The notes: generated from the letters alone by a model not told the origin. A DNA stretch of 64,000 nucleotides from UBA5905 sp964609975 (GCA_964609975.1 CAZSTR010000005.1:1-64000), one strand, 5' to 3'; positions 1 through 8,256 are shown, numbered from the stretch's first letter. Translations and numbers: made by a program.

Positions 1-60
1 ATGTCTACTTGACAGGGGGCGTGTCACAGTAAAGTCCGTTTTATAGGACAGAGAATTCAA

Positions 61-66
61 TATACT
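61..66 (+). promoter_or_regulatory. possible -10 box (TATACT)
   Basis: TATACT matches the -10 used by most promoters in this window and lies about 60 bp before the small ORF at 129. No good -35 stands 17 bp upstream; a TTGACA at 9-14 is too far away to pair with it. Weak candidate. Confidence 0.3.
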
Positions 67-128
67 ATAGGCACAGTCAACGGAGAGCCGGCACTCTCCA
101 CATTCCGCAAACGAAAGGGGCGCTTTTC

Positions 129-266
129 ATGGGCTGCATCGAAATCAGCAACAACGACCGGGTTTGGGAGGTCATTTACGCCAGCGTGTTTTTGGAAGGA
201 AAAGAGCGGGAGGAAACGTTGCGCCGCTTCGGCGTCCCCTCGCCGCTGGCCTGTGCCAAGGGATGA
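129..266 (+). CDS. small hypothetical protein (45 aa)
   Basis: I do not recognise this protein. The frame ATG to TGA encodes 45 residues beginning MGCIEISNNDRVWEVIY and ending LACAKG. An AAAGGGG ribosome-binding-like stretch lies about 8 nt before the ATG. A -10-like TATACT is upstream and a strong terminator follows only 8 nt after the stop, which is the arrangement of a real short transcription unit. The composition is mixed charged/hydrophobic with two Cys and no evident membrane segment. It is convergent with rpsI. It could be a conserved small protein of the group or a chance frame. Confidence 0.4.
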   Translation: MGCIEISNNDRVWEVIYASVFLEGKEREETLRRFGVPSPLACAKG

Positions 267-273
267 ATTCGCG

Positions 274-312
274 AAAAAAGCCCCGAAGCCAATCGGCTTC
301 GGGGCTTTTTTG
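274..312. terminator. bidirectional intrinsic terminator
   Basis: The inverted repeat AAAAGCCCCGAAGCC / GGCTTCGGGGCTTTT has a 4-nt AATC loop. It carries an A-run on the left and a T-run on the right, so it can stop transcription from both sides. It sits between the small + strand ORF and the end of rpsI on the - strand. Confidence 0.9.
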
Positions 313-335
313 TCGAATAGAAAACAGAACCGCAA

Positions 336-740
336 TCAGCGCTTGCTGAACTGAGGCGCACGACGGGCAGCCTTCAAGCCATACTTCTTCCGCTCCTTCA
401 TGCGAGGGTCACGGGTCAGGAAGCCAGCCTTCTTCAGCGCAGAACGGAGGTTCTCGCTATCATACTGCAGCAGAGCACGGGCGATGCCGTGACGAATCGC
501 GCCGGCCTGGCCGGTCACGCCGCCGCCAGCCACACGACACTCCACATCGAACTTCTCGGTAAGGTCGGTGAGCGCGAGGGGCTGACGCACGATCAGCTTC
601 AGGGTCTCCAGGCCGAAATAATCGTCGATATCGCGGCCGTTGATGGTCACCTTTCCGGTGCCCTGGTACAGGCGCACACGAGCGACAGAGGATTTCCGGC
701 GGCCGGTGCCATAGAAAAAGGGTCTGACATTATAATCCAT
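336..740 (-). CDS. rpsI: 30S ribosomal protein S9
   Basis: S9 is a 30S head protein whose C-terminal tail reaches the P-site tRNA. The 134-aa product has the family signature: YGTGRRKSSVARV near the N terminus, GGGVTGQAGAIRHGIARAL in the middle, and the basic tail ending RAPQFSKR. The length is normal. The ATG is preceded by GAAGGAGG at good spacing. It is the second gene of the rplM-rpsI operon, 26 nt after rplM, and the terminator at 274-312 ends the unit. Confidence 0.98.
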   Translation of the reverse strand: MDYNVRPFFYGTGRRKSSVARVRLYQGTGKVTINGRDIDDYFGLETLKLIVRQPLALTDLTEKFDVECRVAGGGVTGQAGAIRHGIARALLQYDSENLRSALKKAGFLTRDPRMKERKKYGLKAARRAPQFSKR

Positions 741-766
741 TGTTAATAGCCTCCTTCAATCTCGAA

Positions 767-1192
767 TCAAAGCTCGAACGCTTCGGGCTTCTGGGACGCA
801 TGGGGATGCTCCGCGCCCGCGTAGCAGTGCAGACGGGTCTGCGCCGCACGGCCGATGGTGTTATTGGGGATCATGCCGCCAACCGCCAGCTCCATCGCCT
901 TCTCCGGGCGCTGAGCCATCAGCGTGGCATACTTCGTGGATTTCAGGTTGCCGATCCAGCCGGTGTGGCGCTGCCACAGCTTCTGCTCCAGCTTTTTGCC
1001 GGTCAGAACCGCCTGAGAGCAGTTGATGATGATCACATTGTCACCGCAATCCACATGGGGAGTGAAGGTGGGCTTATGCTTGCCGCGCAACAGAACGGCG
1101 GCCTGGGCAGCAACACGGCCCAGAGATTTACCGGCCGCATCGATCACATACCAGTTGCGCTCGACCTGGCCAGCTTTTGCCATAAAAGTCAT
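767..1192 (-). CDS. rplM: 50S ribosomal protein L13
   Basis: L13 is an early-assembly 50S protein bound to 23S rRNA. The 141-aa product carries RNWYVIDAAGKSLGRVAAQAAVLLRG-type N-terminal sequence (from about residue 12) and the HTGWIGNLKS block, as expected for L13. The start at MTFMAKAG is supported by AGGAGG 8 nt before the ATG; the internal Met4 has no better site. It heads the rplM-rpsI operon, with a clear promoter at 1286-1314 and a leader of about 85 nt that may be autoregulatory. Confidence 0.98.
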   Translation of the reverse strand: MTFMAKAGQVERNWYVIDAAGKSLGRVAAQAAVLLRGKHKPTFTPHVDCGDNVIIINCSQAVLTGKKLEQKLWQRHTGWIGNLKSTKYATLMAQRPEKAMELAVGGMIPNNTIGRAAQTRLHCYAGAEHPHASQKPEAFEL

Positions 1193-1280
1193 AGTCGTTT
1201 CCTCCTAATTTCACTATTACGGGCGGGCTCTCGAAAAACAGCGCCGTGAGAAGCGCCCGGAGCGACTCGTTCCCGAACAG
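1193..1280 (-). promoter_or_regulatory. 5' leader of rplM-rpsI (possible L13-type leader)
   Basis: About 85 nt separate the expected transcription start from the rplM ATG. The leader contains a GC-rich stem in which CGGGC and TCTC segments pair with GAGA and GCCCG. Firmicutes rplM genes commonly carry an L13-binding leader, so autoregulation is plausible. I cannot confirm the consensus by eye. Confidence 0.45.
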
Positions 1281-1285
1281 CCGTT

Positions 1286-1314
1286 ATCATACCACATTCA
1301 AAAAAGTCTGTCAA
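1286..1314 (-). promoter_or_regulatory. sigma-A promoter of rplM-rpsI
   Basis: Read on the minus strand: TTGACA (1309-1314), exactly 17 bp, then TATGAT (1286-1291). This is near-consensus and lies about 95 bp upstream of rplM. Confidence 0.85.
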
Positions 1315-1602
1315 CCCCCAAAATCCGGTTTTTTCCATTTACATCCCGTTTTCTCTCGTTTTCTCTTATTTTTGCTCCAAATTGCTCTATTTCTCGTTTT
1401 TCATTTCGTTTTTTATCACTTTTTTGCCGACCTCCGCCACGAAATAGAGCATAAAAACCAGCAATCTGAAGCCCCCTGATGCGCTCAAAATTTCCCAGAA
1501 ATCCCCCTTGACTCCTCTCCCCCCTTTTTTCGATGGCAGGCCGGAAAGCACTGAAAGCGCTAAACCCGGTTAAGCAATACACTTCGCCTGCGCCGAAAAA
1601 CG
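1315..1602. other. gene-free AT-rich spacer between rplQ and rplM
   Basis: I see no credible gene here. The part nearest the rplM promoter is rich in T-runs on the + strand (A-runs on the transcribed strand upstream of the -35), which could act as an UP-element-like region. The rest shows no strong hairpin. In many Firmicutes ecfA1, ecfA2, ecfT and truA occupy this interval; they are absent. Confidence 0.6.
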
Positions 1603-1634
1603 AAAAATCCCTCTCCGGAGGGAGAGGGATTTTC
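1603..1634 (-). terminator. intrinsic terminator after rplQ
   Basis: The arms AAAATCCCTCTCC / GGAGAGGGATTTT surround a 4-nt loop. On the minus strand the stem is followed by T-rich sequence (ATTTTTCGTTTTTC). It ends the alpha operon about 14 nt after the rplQ stop. Confidence 0.9.
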
Positions 1635-1647
1635 ACACCGCTTTCGC

Positions 1648-1989
1648 TTATTTCAGCTCGATGATCGCCATCTCGGCGGCATCGCCGCGACGGGCACCCG
1701 TCTTGATGATCCGGGTGTAGCCGCCGTTGCAATCGGCATACTTCGGAGCGATTTCATCAAAGAGCTTCTTGGAAACGGACTCCTTGGTGATGAACGCGAA
1801 CACCTGACGCTTATTGGCCAGAGTCGGCTCCTTCGCAATCGTAATCATTTTCTCCGTCAGAGAACGCACCTCTTTGGCGCGGGTGACAGTGGTCTCGATC
1901 CGGCCGTTTTCCAGCAGGAAGGTGACCATAGCACGCAGCATAGCCATACGGGAGGCAGTGGGTCTGCCAAGCTTTCTGGTACCGGGCAT
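1648..1989 (-). CDS. rplQ: 50S ribosomal protein L17
   Basis: L17 is a 50S protein near the exit tunnel. The 113-aa product opens MPGTRKLGRPTASRMAMLRAM, the usual L17 N terminus, followed by the KMITIAKE helix and a basic C-terminal domain. The length matches the family. It is the last gene of the alpha operon, 27 nt after rpoA, and a terminator follows at once. Confidence 0.98.
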   Translation of the reverse strand: MPGTRKLGRPTASRMAMLRAMVTFLLENGRIETTVTRAKEVRSLTEKMITIAKEPTLANKRQVFAFITKESVSKKLFDEIAPKYADCNGGYTRIIKTGARRGDAAEMAIIELK

Positions 1990-2016
1990 AGATCATTCAC
2001 TCCTTTTCTTTCAGGA

Positions 2017-2970
2017 TTATTCTTCTTCGTCCCGCAGGGCCAGGCCCAGGGACAACAGCTTATTGATAACTTCCTCCAGGGATTTGCGGCCCAGGTTCCG
2101 CACCTTCATCATATCGTCCTCGGTCTTGCTGATGAGGTCTTCCACGGTGTTGATGCCCGCGCGCTTGAGGCAGTTGAAGGAACGCACAGAGAAATCCAGC
2201 TCCTCGATGGTCATTCCCAGAACGGTCGTCTGCGCCTTGTCATCCTTTTCCACCATGATGGAATCGCCGGCATAGGTGTCGCCGGACAAATCCACAAACA
2301 GGTTCAAATGCTCCGTCAGCACCTTCGCGCCGAGAGACACCGCCTCCTGCGCGCTGATGACGCCGTTGGTCCAAACCTCCAGCGACAGCTTGTCATAGTC
2401 GGTGATCTGGCCAACGCGGGTGTTTTCCACGGTGTAGTTCACCTTCGTCACGGGAGAATAGATGGAGTCCACTGGAATCACACCGATGGCCGGATTCATG
2501 AGCTGTTTGTTCCGGTCGGCGGGCACATAGCCGCGTCCCTTGTCCAGAGTCAGCTCCATGAACAGACGGGCGCCCTCGCCGAGCGTGGCGATGTGCATAT
2601 CGGGCTCCAGAATCTCCACCTCGCTGTCACACTTGATGGAGCCGGCGGTCACCTCGCAGGGACCCTCCGCCTCGATATAGGCAACCTTTGGGCCTTCGCC
2701 GTTGATTTTGGCGATAAGCCCCTTGATGTTCAGGACGATCTCCGTCACATCCTCCTTCACGCCCTCAATGGCGGAAAACTCGTGGAGGATGCCGTCGATT
2801 TTGATGGAGGTCACCGCCACTCCGGGCAGCGAGGAAAGCAATACCCGACGCAGGCTGTTTCCAATGGTGGTGCCATAGCCACGCTCCAGCGGCTCCACGA
2901 CAAACTTGCCATAGGTGCCATCCGCGGCCAAATCCAAAGCCTCGACCCGGGGTTTTTCGATTTCGATCAT
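2017..2970 (-). CDS. rpoA: DNA-directed RNA polymerase subunit alpha
   Basis: The alpha subunit dimerises to nucleate RNA polymerase assembly, and its C-terminal domain contacts UP elements and activators. The 317-aa protein has the NTD dimerisation motif GTTIGNSLRRVLLSSLPG (about residues 34-51). A linker leads to an alpha-CTD with FNCLKRAGINTVEDL and VRNLGRKSLEEV helices, and it ends in acidic LALRDEEE. The length is standard. It lies between rpsD and rplQ in the alpha operon. Notably, rpoB and rpoC are not in this window. Confidence 0.98.
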   Translation of the reverse strand: MIEIEKPRVEALDLAADGTYGKFVVEPLERGYGTTIGNSLRRVLLSSLPGVAVTSIKIDGILHEFSAIEGVKEDVTEIVLNIKGLIAKINGEGPKVAYIEAEGPCEVTAGSIKCDSEVEILEPDMHIATLGEGARLFMELTLDKGRGYVPADRNKQLMNPAIGVIPVDSIYSPVTKVNYTVENTRVGQITDYDKLSLEVWTNGVISAQEAVSLGAKVLTEHLNLFVDLSGDTYAGDSIMVEKDDKAQTTVLGMTIEELDFSVRSFNCLKRAGINTVEDLISKTEDDMMKVRNLGRKSLEEVINKLLSLGLALRDEEE

Positions 2971-3055
2971 GCAAATACCCTCCTTTTGAATGGGTCAGGC
3001 CGCCGCAGGGCGGCGCTGACCGGATAAATCGTTGAAAAAGAGAAGGAAAGGGGAT

Positions 3056-3685
3056 TTACTTGGAGTACAACTCGACGATGAGGGTCTCCTCGATGGGCAG
3101 ATCGATGTCCTCACGGGCCGCCAGAGCGACCACCTTCGCCTCCAGCTTTTCCTTATCCATCTCCAGCCACTTCGGCACGGGACGGGAGCCGTTAGTTTCC
3201 ACAATCGCCTTCATCTTGTCCAGGGAGCGGCTGCCCTCACGCAGAGCCACCACCATGCCCGGCTTCACAAGGAAGGAGGGAATGTTCACGGTACGGCCGT
3301 TCACAGAGAAATGCTTATGGCCAACCAGCTGGCGGGCTTCCGCACGGGAGCTGGCCAGACCCATCCGGAACACCACATTGTCCAGACGGCTCTCCAGCAA
3401 CGTCAGCAGGTTTTCACCAGCGGCGCCAGGCATTTTCTCAGCCATTTCGAAATAATGACGGAACTGACCCTCCAGCACACCGTAATACCGCTTCGCAAAC
3501 TGCTTCGTACGCAGCTGGCGGCCATATTCGGAGGCTTTCTTGTTCCGGGCCTGGCCATGCTGGCCGGGGGCATAGGAACGACGGTCCAGAGCGCATTTGC
3601 CGGTATAGCAACGCTCACCCTTCAAAAACAGTTTCTGACCTTCGCGGCGGCAGAGCTTGCACACCGCACCAGTATATCTTGCCAT
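3056..3685 (-). CDS. rpsD: 30S ribosomal protein S4
   Basis: S4 is a primary 16S rRNA binder and, in many bacteria, the autogenous regulator of the alpha operon. The 209-aa product is the zinc-containing form: Cys9-x2-Cys12 pairs with Cys26-x4-Cys31. The S4 RNA-binding domain follows (SRLDNVVFRMGLASSRAEARQL region, VNGRTVNIPSF). It starts MARYTGAVCK with a good ribosome binding site and precedes rpoA by 85 nt. Confidence 0.98.
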   Translation of the reverse strand: MARYTGAVCKLCRREGQKLFLKGERCYTGKCALDRRSYAPGQHGQARNKKASEYGRQLRTKQFAKRYYGVLEGQFRHYFEMAEKMPGAAGENLLTLLESRLDNVVFRMGLASSRAEARQLVGHKHFSVNGRTVNIPSFLVKPGMVVALREGSRSLDKMKAIVETNGSRPVPKWLEMDKEKLEAKVVALAAREDIDLPIEETLIVELYSK

Positions 3686-3706
3686 TTAATTACACCTCCT
3701 GAGTCA

Positions 3707-4114
3707 TCAAACGCGTCTTCTCTTGGGAGGACGGCATCCGTTGTGGGGGACAGGGGTCACATCTTTGATCATGGTGACATCCAGTCCGGCGGCTTGCAGG
3801 GCGCGGATCGCCGCTTCGCGGCCGGCTCCGGGTCCCTTCACATACACTTCGACGGTCTTCAGGCCGTGCTCCATGGCCGCCTTGGCAGCGGTCTCGGCAG
3901 CGGTCTGCGCGGCGAAGGGGGTGGATTTCCGCGAGCCGCGGAAACCCAGCTCACCGGCGCTCGCCCAGGACAGAGCGTTGCCCTGCTGGTCAGTGATGGT
4001 GACGATGGTGTTGTTGAACGTGGACTGGATATGTGCGGCGCCCCGTTCAATGTTTTTGCGCTCTTTACGGCGACGAGTAGCGCCCTTGCGGGCAGTAGTC
4101 TTGGCAGCAGCCAT
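3707..4114 (-). CDS. rpsK: 30S ribosomal protein S11
   Basis: S11 forms part of the 30S platform and E-site region. The 135-aa protein has a basic N-terminal tail (KTTARKGATRRRKERKN) and the conserved GAAHIQSTFNNTIVTITD core. The C-terminal signature DVTPVPHNGCRPPKRRRV is complete. The length is slightly above 129 aa because of the longer N-terminal tail. It lies between rpsM and rpsD. Confidence 0.98.
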   Translation of the reverse strand: MAAAKTTARKGATRRRKERKNIERGAAHIQSTFNNTIVTITDQQGNALSWASAGELGFRGSRKSTPFAAQTAAETAAKAAMEHGLKTVEVYVKGPGAGREAAIRALQAAGLDVTMIKDVTPVPHNGCRPPKRRRV

Positions 4115-4130
4115 TCTATATCCCTCCTGC

Positions 4131-4499
4131 TTACTTCTTCTTGTTGGCGATGGTCTTCTTCGGGCCCTTGCGGGTGCGGGCGTTGGTTTTGGAGCGCTGG
4201 CCGCGCACCGGCAGACCCTTGCGATGCCGCAGGCCGCGATAGCTTCCGATTTCGATCAGGCGCTTAATGTCAAAGGCCGTTTTCCGGCGCAGATCGCCTT
4301 CTACCATATAGTTGTGGTCGATGTGCTCACGGAGCTTCGAAACCTCGTCCTCGGTCAGATCCCGCACACGGGTGTCGGGGTTGATACCGGTCGCAGCCAG
4401 AATATCGTTGGAGGACTTGCGGCCAATACCGAAAATGTAGGTCAGGCCGATTTCCACACGCTTGTCGCGGGGAAGATCGACACCAGCAATTCGTGCCAT
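4131..4499 (-). CDS. rpsM: 30S ribosomal protein S13
   Basis: S13 sits in the 30S head and contributes to the bridges with L5 and the 50S subunit. The 122-aa product begins MARIAGVDLPRDKRVEIGLTYIFGIG and contains GSYRGLRHRKGLPVRGQRSKTNARTRKG, both diagnostic, with a lysine-rich tail. The length is typical. It follows rpmJ in the alpha operon. Confidence 0.98.
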   Translation of the reverse strand: MARIAGVDLPRDKRVEIGLTYIFGIGRKSSNDILAATGINPDTRVRDLTEDEVSKLREHIDHNYMVEGDLRRKTAFDIKRLIEIGSYRGLRHRKGLPVRGQRSKTNARTRKGPKKTIANKKK

Positions 4500-4559
4500 A
4501 GTTGTAATCCTTCCTTTCAGTGGGCGGCCATGGCCGCCGTTTATGCACCGACGCCGGGC

Positions 4560-4673
4560 TTAGCCCTGGCGCTGCTTGTGCTTCGGGTTCTCGCAGATGA
4601 CCATCACGCGGCCCTTGCGCTTGATGACCTTGCACTTTTCGCAGATTTTCTTCACAGAAGGTCTGACTTTCAT
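4560..4673 (-). CDS. rpmJ: 50S ribosomal protein L36
   Basis: This 37-aa protein was found by translating the minus strand between infA and rpsM. It reads MKVRPSVKKICEKCKVIKR at the start and ends NPKHKQRQG. Cys11, Cys14, Cys27 and His32 form the CCCH zinc site, so this is the zinc-binding paralogue. A GGAGGTATCTTT-type ribosome binding site precedes the ATG. L36 stabilises 23S rRNA in the mature 50S subunit. It sits in its classical place between infA and rpsM. Confidence 0.97.
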   Translation of the reverse strand: MKVRPSVKKICEKCKVIKRKGRVMVICENPKHKQRQG

Positions 4674-4736
4674 AAAGATACCTCCTTCGTGCGAGTTCGC
4701 ACGGTTGATTGAAATGAAGTCGCGAACGGACTTCGC

Positions 4737-4955
4737 TTATTTGGTTCGCCAAGTGATACGGCCCTTTGTCAGATCATAGGGGCTCATTTCCACCGTGACC
4801 TTGTCGCCCGGCAAAATGCGAATATAGTTCATACGCAGCTTTCCGGAAATATGAGCCAAAATCTTGTGGCCGTTAGCCAGCTCTACCTGGAAGGTGGCAT
4901 TGGGCAGCGCCTCAACAACCACACCCTCCAATTCGATGACATCGTCTTTCGACAT
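4737..4955 (-). CDS. infA: translation initiation factor IF-1
   Basis: IF-1 occupies the 30S A-site during initiation. The 72-aa OB-fold protein starts MSKDDVIELEGVVVEALPN, contains GHKILAHISGKLRMNYIRILPGD and ends DLTKGRITWR plus TK. The length is exactly as usual. It is 15 nt downstream of map. The KOW-domain gene sometimes found between map and infA in Clostridia is missing. Confidence 0.98.
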   Translation of the reverse strand: MSKDDVIELEGVVVEALPNATFQVELANGHKILAHISGKLRMNYIRILPGDKVTVEMSPYDLTKGRITWRTK

Positions 4956-4970
4956 ACTATACCCTCCGTC

Positions 4971-5732
4971 TTATCGCAGCTTACCGTCCGGGTCGGTCAT
5001 AATAACCGGGCCGTCCGGCGTGATTGCTACCGTATGCTCAAAATGGGCAGACAGGCGGCCATCTTTTGTGACAGTCGTCCAGCCGTCCCCGAGTATACGC
5101 ACCTCATGGGTGCCGGCGTTGACCATCGGCTCGATGGCGATGGTCATACCCGGCAGCAGCTTTGCACCGCGGCCGGGGGTACCGAAATTGGGTACGCTGG
5201 GATCTTCGTGCAGATCCGTGCCTACTCCGTGGCCGACGAATTGCCGTACAACCGAGTAACCACGCATCTCGACATACCGCTGAACCGCAGCGCCGATGTC
5301 TCCCACCCGATTGCCTGCCTGCGCGGCACGAATGCCCTCCAGCAGACTCTCGCGTGTGGCGTCCATCAACGCCTGTGCCTCCGCGGAAACCTTTCCTGCG
5401 GCGAAGGTCGCCGCATTGTCTCCGTTAAAGCCGTGAATCGCCGCACCTGTATCAATGCTGACGATATCGCCTTCTTGGATGACGCGGGAATCGGGTATGC
5501 CATGAATGACTGTTTCGTTGACCGAAATGCAAGCGCTGGCCGGAAATCCGCCGTAATTCAAGAAATTGGGCTTGGCTCCCTGACTCTCGATATACCGACG
5601 AATGATGCGGTCAATCTCCGCGGTGGTGACACCGGGTTGCACCGCTTCACCGCCCAGCTTCAACGCCCGCGCGGAAATCACACACGCTTCACGCATGAGC
5701 TTCAAATCCCGACTGCTTTTTATGCCGATCAT
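4971..5732 (-). CDS. map: type I methionine aminopeptidase
   Basis: Removes the N-terminal Met from nascent proteins using a dinuclear metal centre. The 253-aa protein has all five metal ligands of the family: two Asp in SIDTGAAIHGFNGDNA, His in GHGVGTDLHEDP, Glu in IAIEPMVN and Glu in FEHTVAIT. It lacks the N-terminal SH3-binding zinc finger, as in ordinary bacterial type Ia enzymes. The start is only 5 nt after the adk stop, indicating translational coupling in the spc operon. Confidence 0.97.
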   Translation of the reverse strand: MIGIKSSRDLKLMREACVISARALKLGGEAVQPGVTTAEIDRIIRRYIESQGAKPNFLNYGGFPASACISVNETVIHGIPDSRVIQEGDIVSIDTGAAIHGFNGDNAATFAAGKVSAEAQALMDATRESLLEGIRAAQAGNRVGDIGAAVQRYVEMRGYSVVRQFVGHGVGTDLHEDPSVPNFGTPGRGAKLLPGMTIAIEPMVNAGTHEVRILGDGWTTVTKDGRLSAHFEHTVAITPDGPVIMTDPDGKLR

Positions 5733-5737
5733 AATGC

Positions 5738-6370
5738 TCAGCCTTTCAGCAGCGCCAGAGTCTGCTCTGCGATTTCCTGGATGCCTTGCTGGCCATCCAC
5801 CACCAGCAGCTTGCCGGCGTTCGCATAGTAATCCCGCAGGGGCTCCGTCTGCTCATGATACACGTGCAGACGCTCCTGTACAGTTTTCGGTTCGTCATCC
5901 TTGCGCTGAACCAGGGTGGTGCCGCAACGGTCGCAAACATTATCCTTCTGAGGCTTTTTCGTCTCAACATGATAGCTGTTTCCGCAACCGGGGCAAACAC
6001 GGCGACCCGATACACGCCGGGTGATCACCTCGTCGGGGACATCAATGTCCACCACACGGTCGATGGTGACACCCATACGGTCAAGTGCCTCGGCCTGGGG
6101 AATGGTGCGCGGGAAGCCGTCCAGGATAAATCCATTCTGGCAATCCGCCTCCGCCAGTCTCTCCCGCACAATCCCGATGACTACTTCATCCGGGACGAGC
6201 TGACCGGCTTCGATGAAGGTTTTCGCCTTCAGACCCATCTCCGTGCCGCTTTTCAGCGCTTCACGGATCATATTGCCCGTGGAAATCGTGGGAATGTTCA
6301 AACGCTGGCAGAGAATCTCTGCCTGCGTGCCCTTTCCGGCGCCGGGGGCGCCGAGCAGAATCAGATTCAT
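5738..6370 (-). CDS. adk: adenylate kinase (zinc LID type)
   Basis: Catalyses ATP + AMP = 2 ADP. The 210-aa protein has the P-loop GAPGAGKGTQ at the N terminus, the AMP-binding region TGNMIREAL and GFPRTIPQA. It is a long-form enzyme whose LID domain carries CPGCGNSYH and CDRCG, the four-Cys zinc site common in Gram-positive enzymes. It lies between secY and map, the usual Firmicutes order. Confidence 0.98.
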   Translation of the reverse strand: MNLILLGAPGAGKGTQAEILCQRLNIPTISTGNMIREALKSGTEMGLKAKTFIEAGQLVPDEVVIGIVRERLAEADCQNGFILDGFPRTIPQAEALDRMGVTIDRVVDIDVPDEVITRRVSGRRVCPGCGNSYHVETKKPQKDNVCDRCGTTLVQRKDDEPKTVQERLHVYHEQTEPLRDYYANAGKLLVVDGQQGIQEIAEQTLALLKG

Positions 6371-6448
6371 AACCGTCTCCTTCTCAACAGACAGGCCGAC
6401 GGCGCCGGCCCAAGGGCCGGCCGCCGCGCGGCTGACAATCCTCTTGCA

Positions 6449-7783
6449 TCAATCCAGGAAGCCCTTGTAATGGCGCATCATCATCTGACTTTCGATCTGC
6501 TGCACCGTCTCCAGAGCGACACCCACCACGATCATGATGGAGGTTCCGCCGATGGACAAGCCAGTGAAACCGCTGACCTTACCGAACAGGCTGGGGAACA
6601 GCGCAATCACGCCAAGGAAAAGTGCGCCGATGAAGGTGACCTTGTTGAGCACCCGCTTGATGAAGTCGGCGGTGGGCTTGCCCGGACGCTGGCCGGGAAT
6701 GGCGCCGCCGTTCTTGCGCAGGTTGTTGGCCATCTCCATGGGGTTGTACTGAATCGTCACATAGAAATAGGCGAATCCGATGATCATCAGGAAATACAGC
6801 ACGATATACAACCAGCTGTCCTGATTGAAGGCGTTAAAGAATCCGTGCCAGAATCCGGTCGAGGGGACCGTGATGAAGCTGGCAATGATCGAGGGAAGCG
6901 ACAGGATGGACACCGCCAAAATGATGGGCATCACACCGGACATATTCACCTTGATGGGAATATAGGTGTTCTGGCCACCATACATTTTCCGGCCCACAAC
7001 CTTCTTCGCATACTGCACCGGGATGCGGCGCTCCGCGTCGCCCATGAACACGATGAACGCGATCATGGCCAGGAACAGCACCAGAACCAGCAGCACAAGG
7101 AAAATATACTTGAAGCCGACCGTCTGGCCCTCCTGCAGCTGCTTCACACCCATCTCGTAGAAATAGGCCCACAGATAGGTGGCAGCCGTGGGGATACGGG
7201 ACAGGATACCGGCGAACAGCAAAATGGAAATGCCGTTTCCGATGCCCTTGTTGTTGATCTGCTCACCCAGCCACATCATCAGCGCAGAGCCGGCGGTGAA
7301 GCACAGGACGATAACGATCGCTGCGAACCAGGCGGCAAAGCCGCTCTTCGCCTCGCTCACCAGAGCGCCGTATTTGTTGCGCACCATGAAATAATACGCA
7401 ACCGCCAGCATCAGGCCCAGCACCACAGTGGTATACCGGGTAATCTGACCCAGCCGCTTCTGACCGGCTTCGCCGTCCTTCGCCATACGCTCAAGAGCCG
7501 GGATGGCCACCGTCAAAAGCTGGATGATGATGCTCGCATTGATATACGGGGTGATGGACAGCGCGAAAATCGATGCGTTGGCGAAGCCACCGCCGGACAT
7601 CATGGTCAGATAGCCCATGAAGCTGTTGGTGTTCTGCGCCACCGCTTCCTTCAGCGCCGACACATCCACAAACGGCACCGTCACAGCGGAGCCGATGCGG
7701 AAGATCAAAATGATGAATACGGTGAAAAGGAGCTTTTTACGGAGATCTTCGATTTTCCAGGCATTTCGCAAGGTCTGAAACAT
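6449..7783 (-). CDS. secY: protein translocase subunit SecY
   Basis: SecY is the channel-forming subunit of the SecYEG translocon. The 444-aa protein has about ten hydrophobic segments. It shows family motifs such as GGGFANASIFALSITPYINASII (plug/TM2 region), TVALPALERM-like sequence and MPIILAVSILSLPS. It begins MFQTLRNAWKIEDLRKK, the typical cytosolic N terminus. The start is 1 nt from the rplO stop, implying coupling. The secE partner is at 21643. Confidence 0.98.
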   Translation of the reverse strand: MFQTLRNAWKIEDLRKKLLFTVFIILIFRIGSAVTVPFVDVSALKEAVAQNTNSFMGYLTMMSGGGFANASIFALSITPYINASIIIQLLTVAIPALERMAKDGEAGQKRLGQITRYTTVVLGLMLAVAYYFMVRNKYGALVSEAKSGFAAWFAAIVIVLCFTAGSALMMWLGEQINNKGIGNGISILLFAGILSRIPTAATYLWAYFYEMGVKQLQEGQTVGFKYIFLVLLVLVLFLAMIAFIVFMGDAERRIPVQYAKKVVGRKMYGGQNTYIPIKVNMSGVMPIILAVSILSLPSIIASFITVPSTGFWHGFFNAFNQDSWLYIVLYFLMIIGFAYFYVTIQYNPMEMANNLRKNGGAIPGQRPGKPTADFIKRVLNKVTFIGALFLGVIALFPSLFGKVSGFTGLSIGGTSIMIVVGVALETVQQIESQMMMRHYKGFLD

Positions 7784-7784
7784 C

Positions 7785-8225
7785 TCAGATCACCTCCGCC
7801 TGCCCACCGGCGGCCTCGATCTTGGCCTTGGCGGAATCAGAATAAGCCGCAACCTTCACAGTCAGCTTCTTTTCCAGCTTTCCGTTGCCCAGGATTTTCA
7901 CACCGTTGTCCGCTTTGCTGACAACACCGGCGTCCAGAAGGGCCTGCGTGTCCACCGTGGCTCCATCCTCAAACCGGTTGAGAGCCGCAACATTGATCGC
8001 TGTATAAGGCTCCGCGAAAATGTTGTTGAAGCCGCGCTTCGGAATCCGGCGCTGCAGGGGCATCTGGCCGCCTTCGAATCCGGCGCGGAATCCGCGACCG
8101 GCGCGAGCCTTCTGACCCTTATGTCCTTTGCCCGCGGTTTTTCCCTGGCCGGAGCCGTGTCCGCGGCCGATCCGCTTCACATCCCGAACAGAACCGGGCG
8201 CGGGAGAAAGTTCATGAAGTTTCAT
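7785..8225 (-). CDS. rplO: 50S ribosomal protein L15
   Basis: L15 is a late-assembly 50S protein. I place the start at the ATG of MKLHELSPAPGSVRD, 9 nt after AGGAGGTG. An upstream in-frame GTG at 8237 overlaps that Shine-Dalgarno sequence and is unlikely to be used. The 146-aa product has the GRGHGSGQGKTAGKGHKGQKAR glycine-rich arm and FEGGQMPLQRRIPKRGF. It is upstream of secY in the spc operon. Confidence 0.97.
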   Translation of the reverse strand: MKLHELSPAPGSVRDVKRIGRGHGSGQGKTAGKGHKGQKARAGRGFRAGFEGGQMPLQRRIPKRGFNNIFAEPYTAINVAALNRFEDGATVDTQALLDAGVVSKADNGVKILGNGKLEKKLTVKVAAYSDSAKAKIEAAGGQAEVI

Positions 8226-8256
8226 GTCTGTTTGCACCTCCTAACACGATTTGGTT

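Noticed and set aside
5786..7921. 711-codon open frame on the plus strand
   Set aside because: It lies antisense to adk, secY and part of rplO. High GC content removes stops from the opposite strand; it has no ribosome binding site and is rich in His/Arg/Gly as expected for an antisense shadow.
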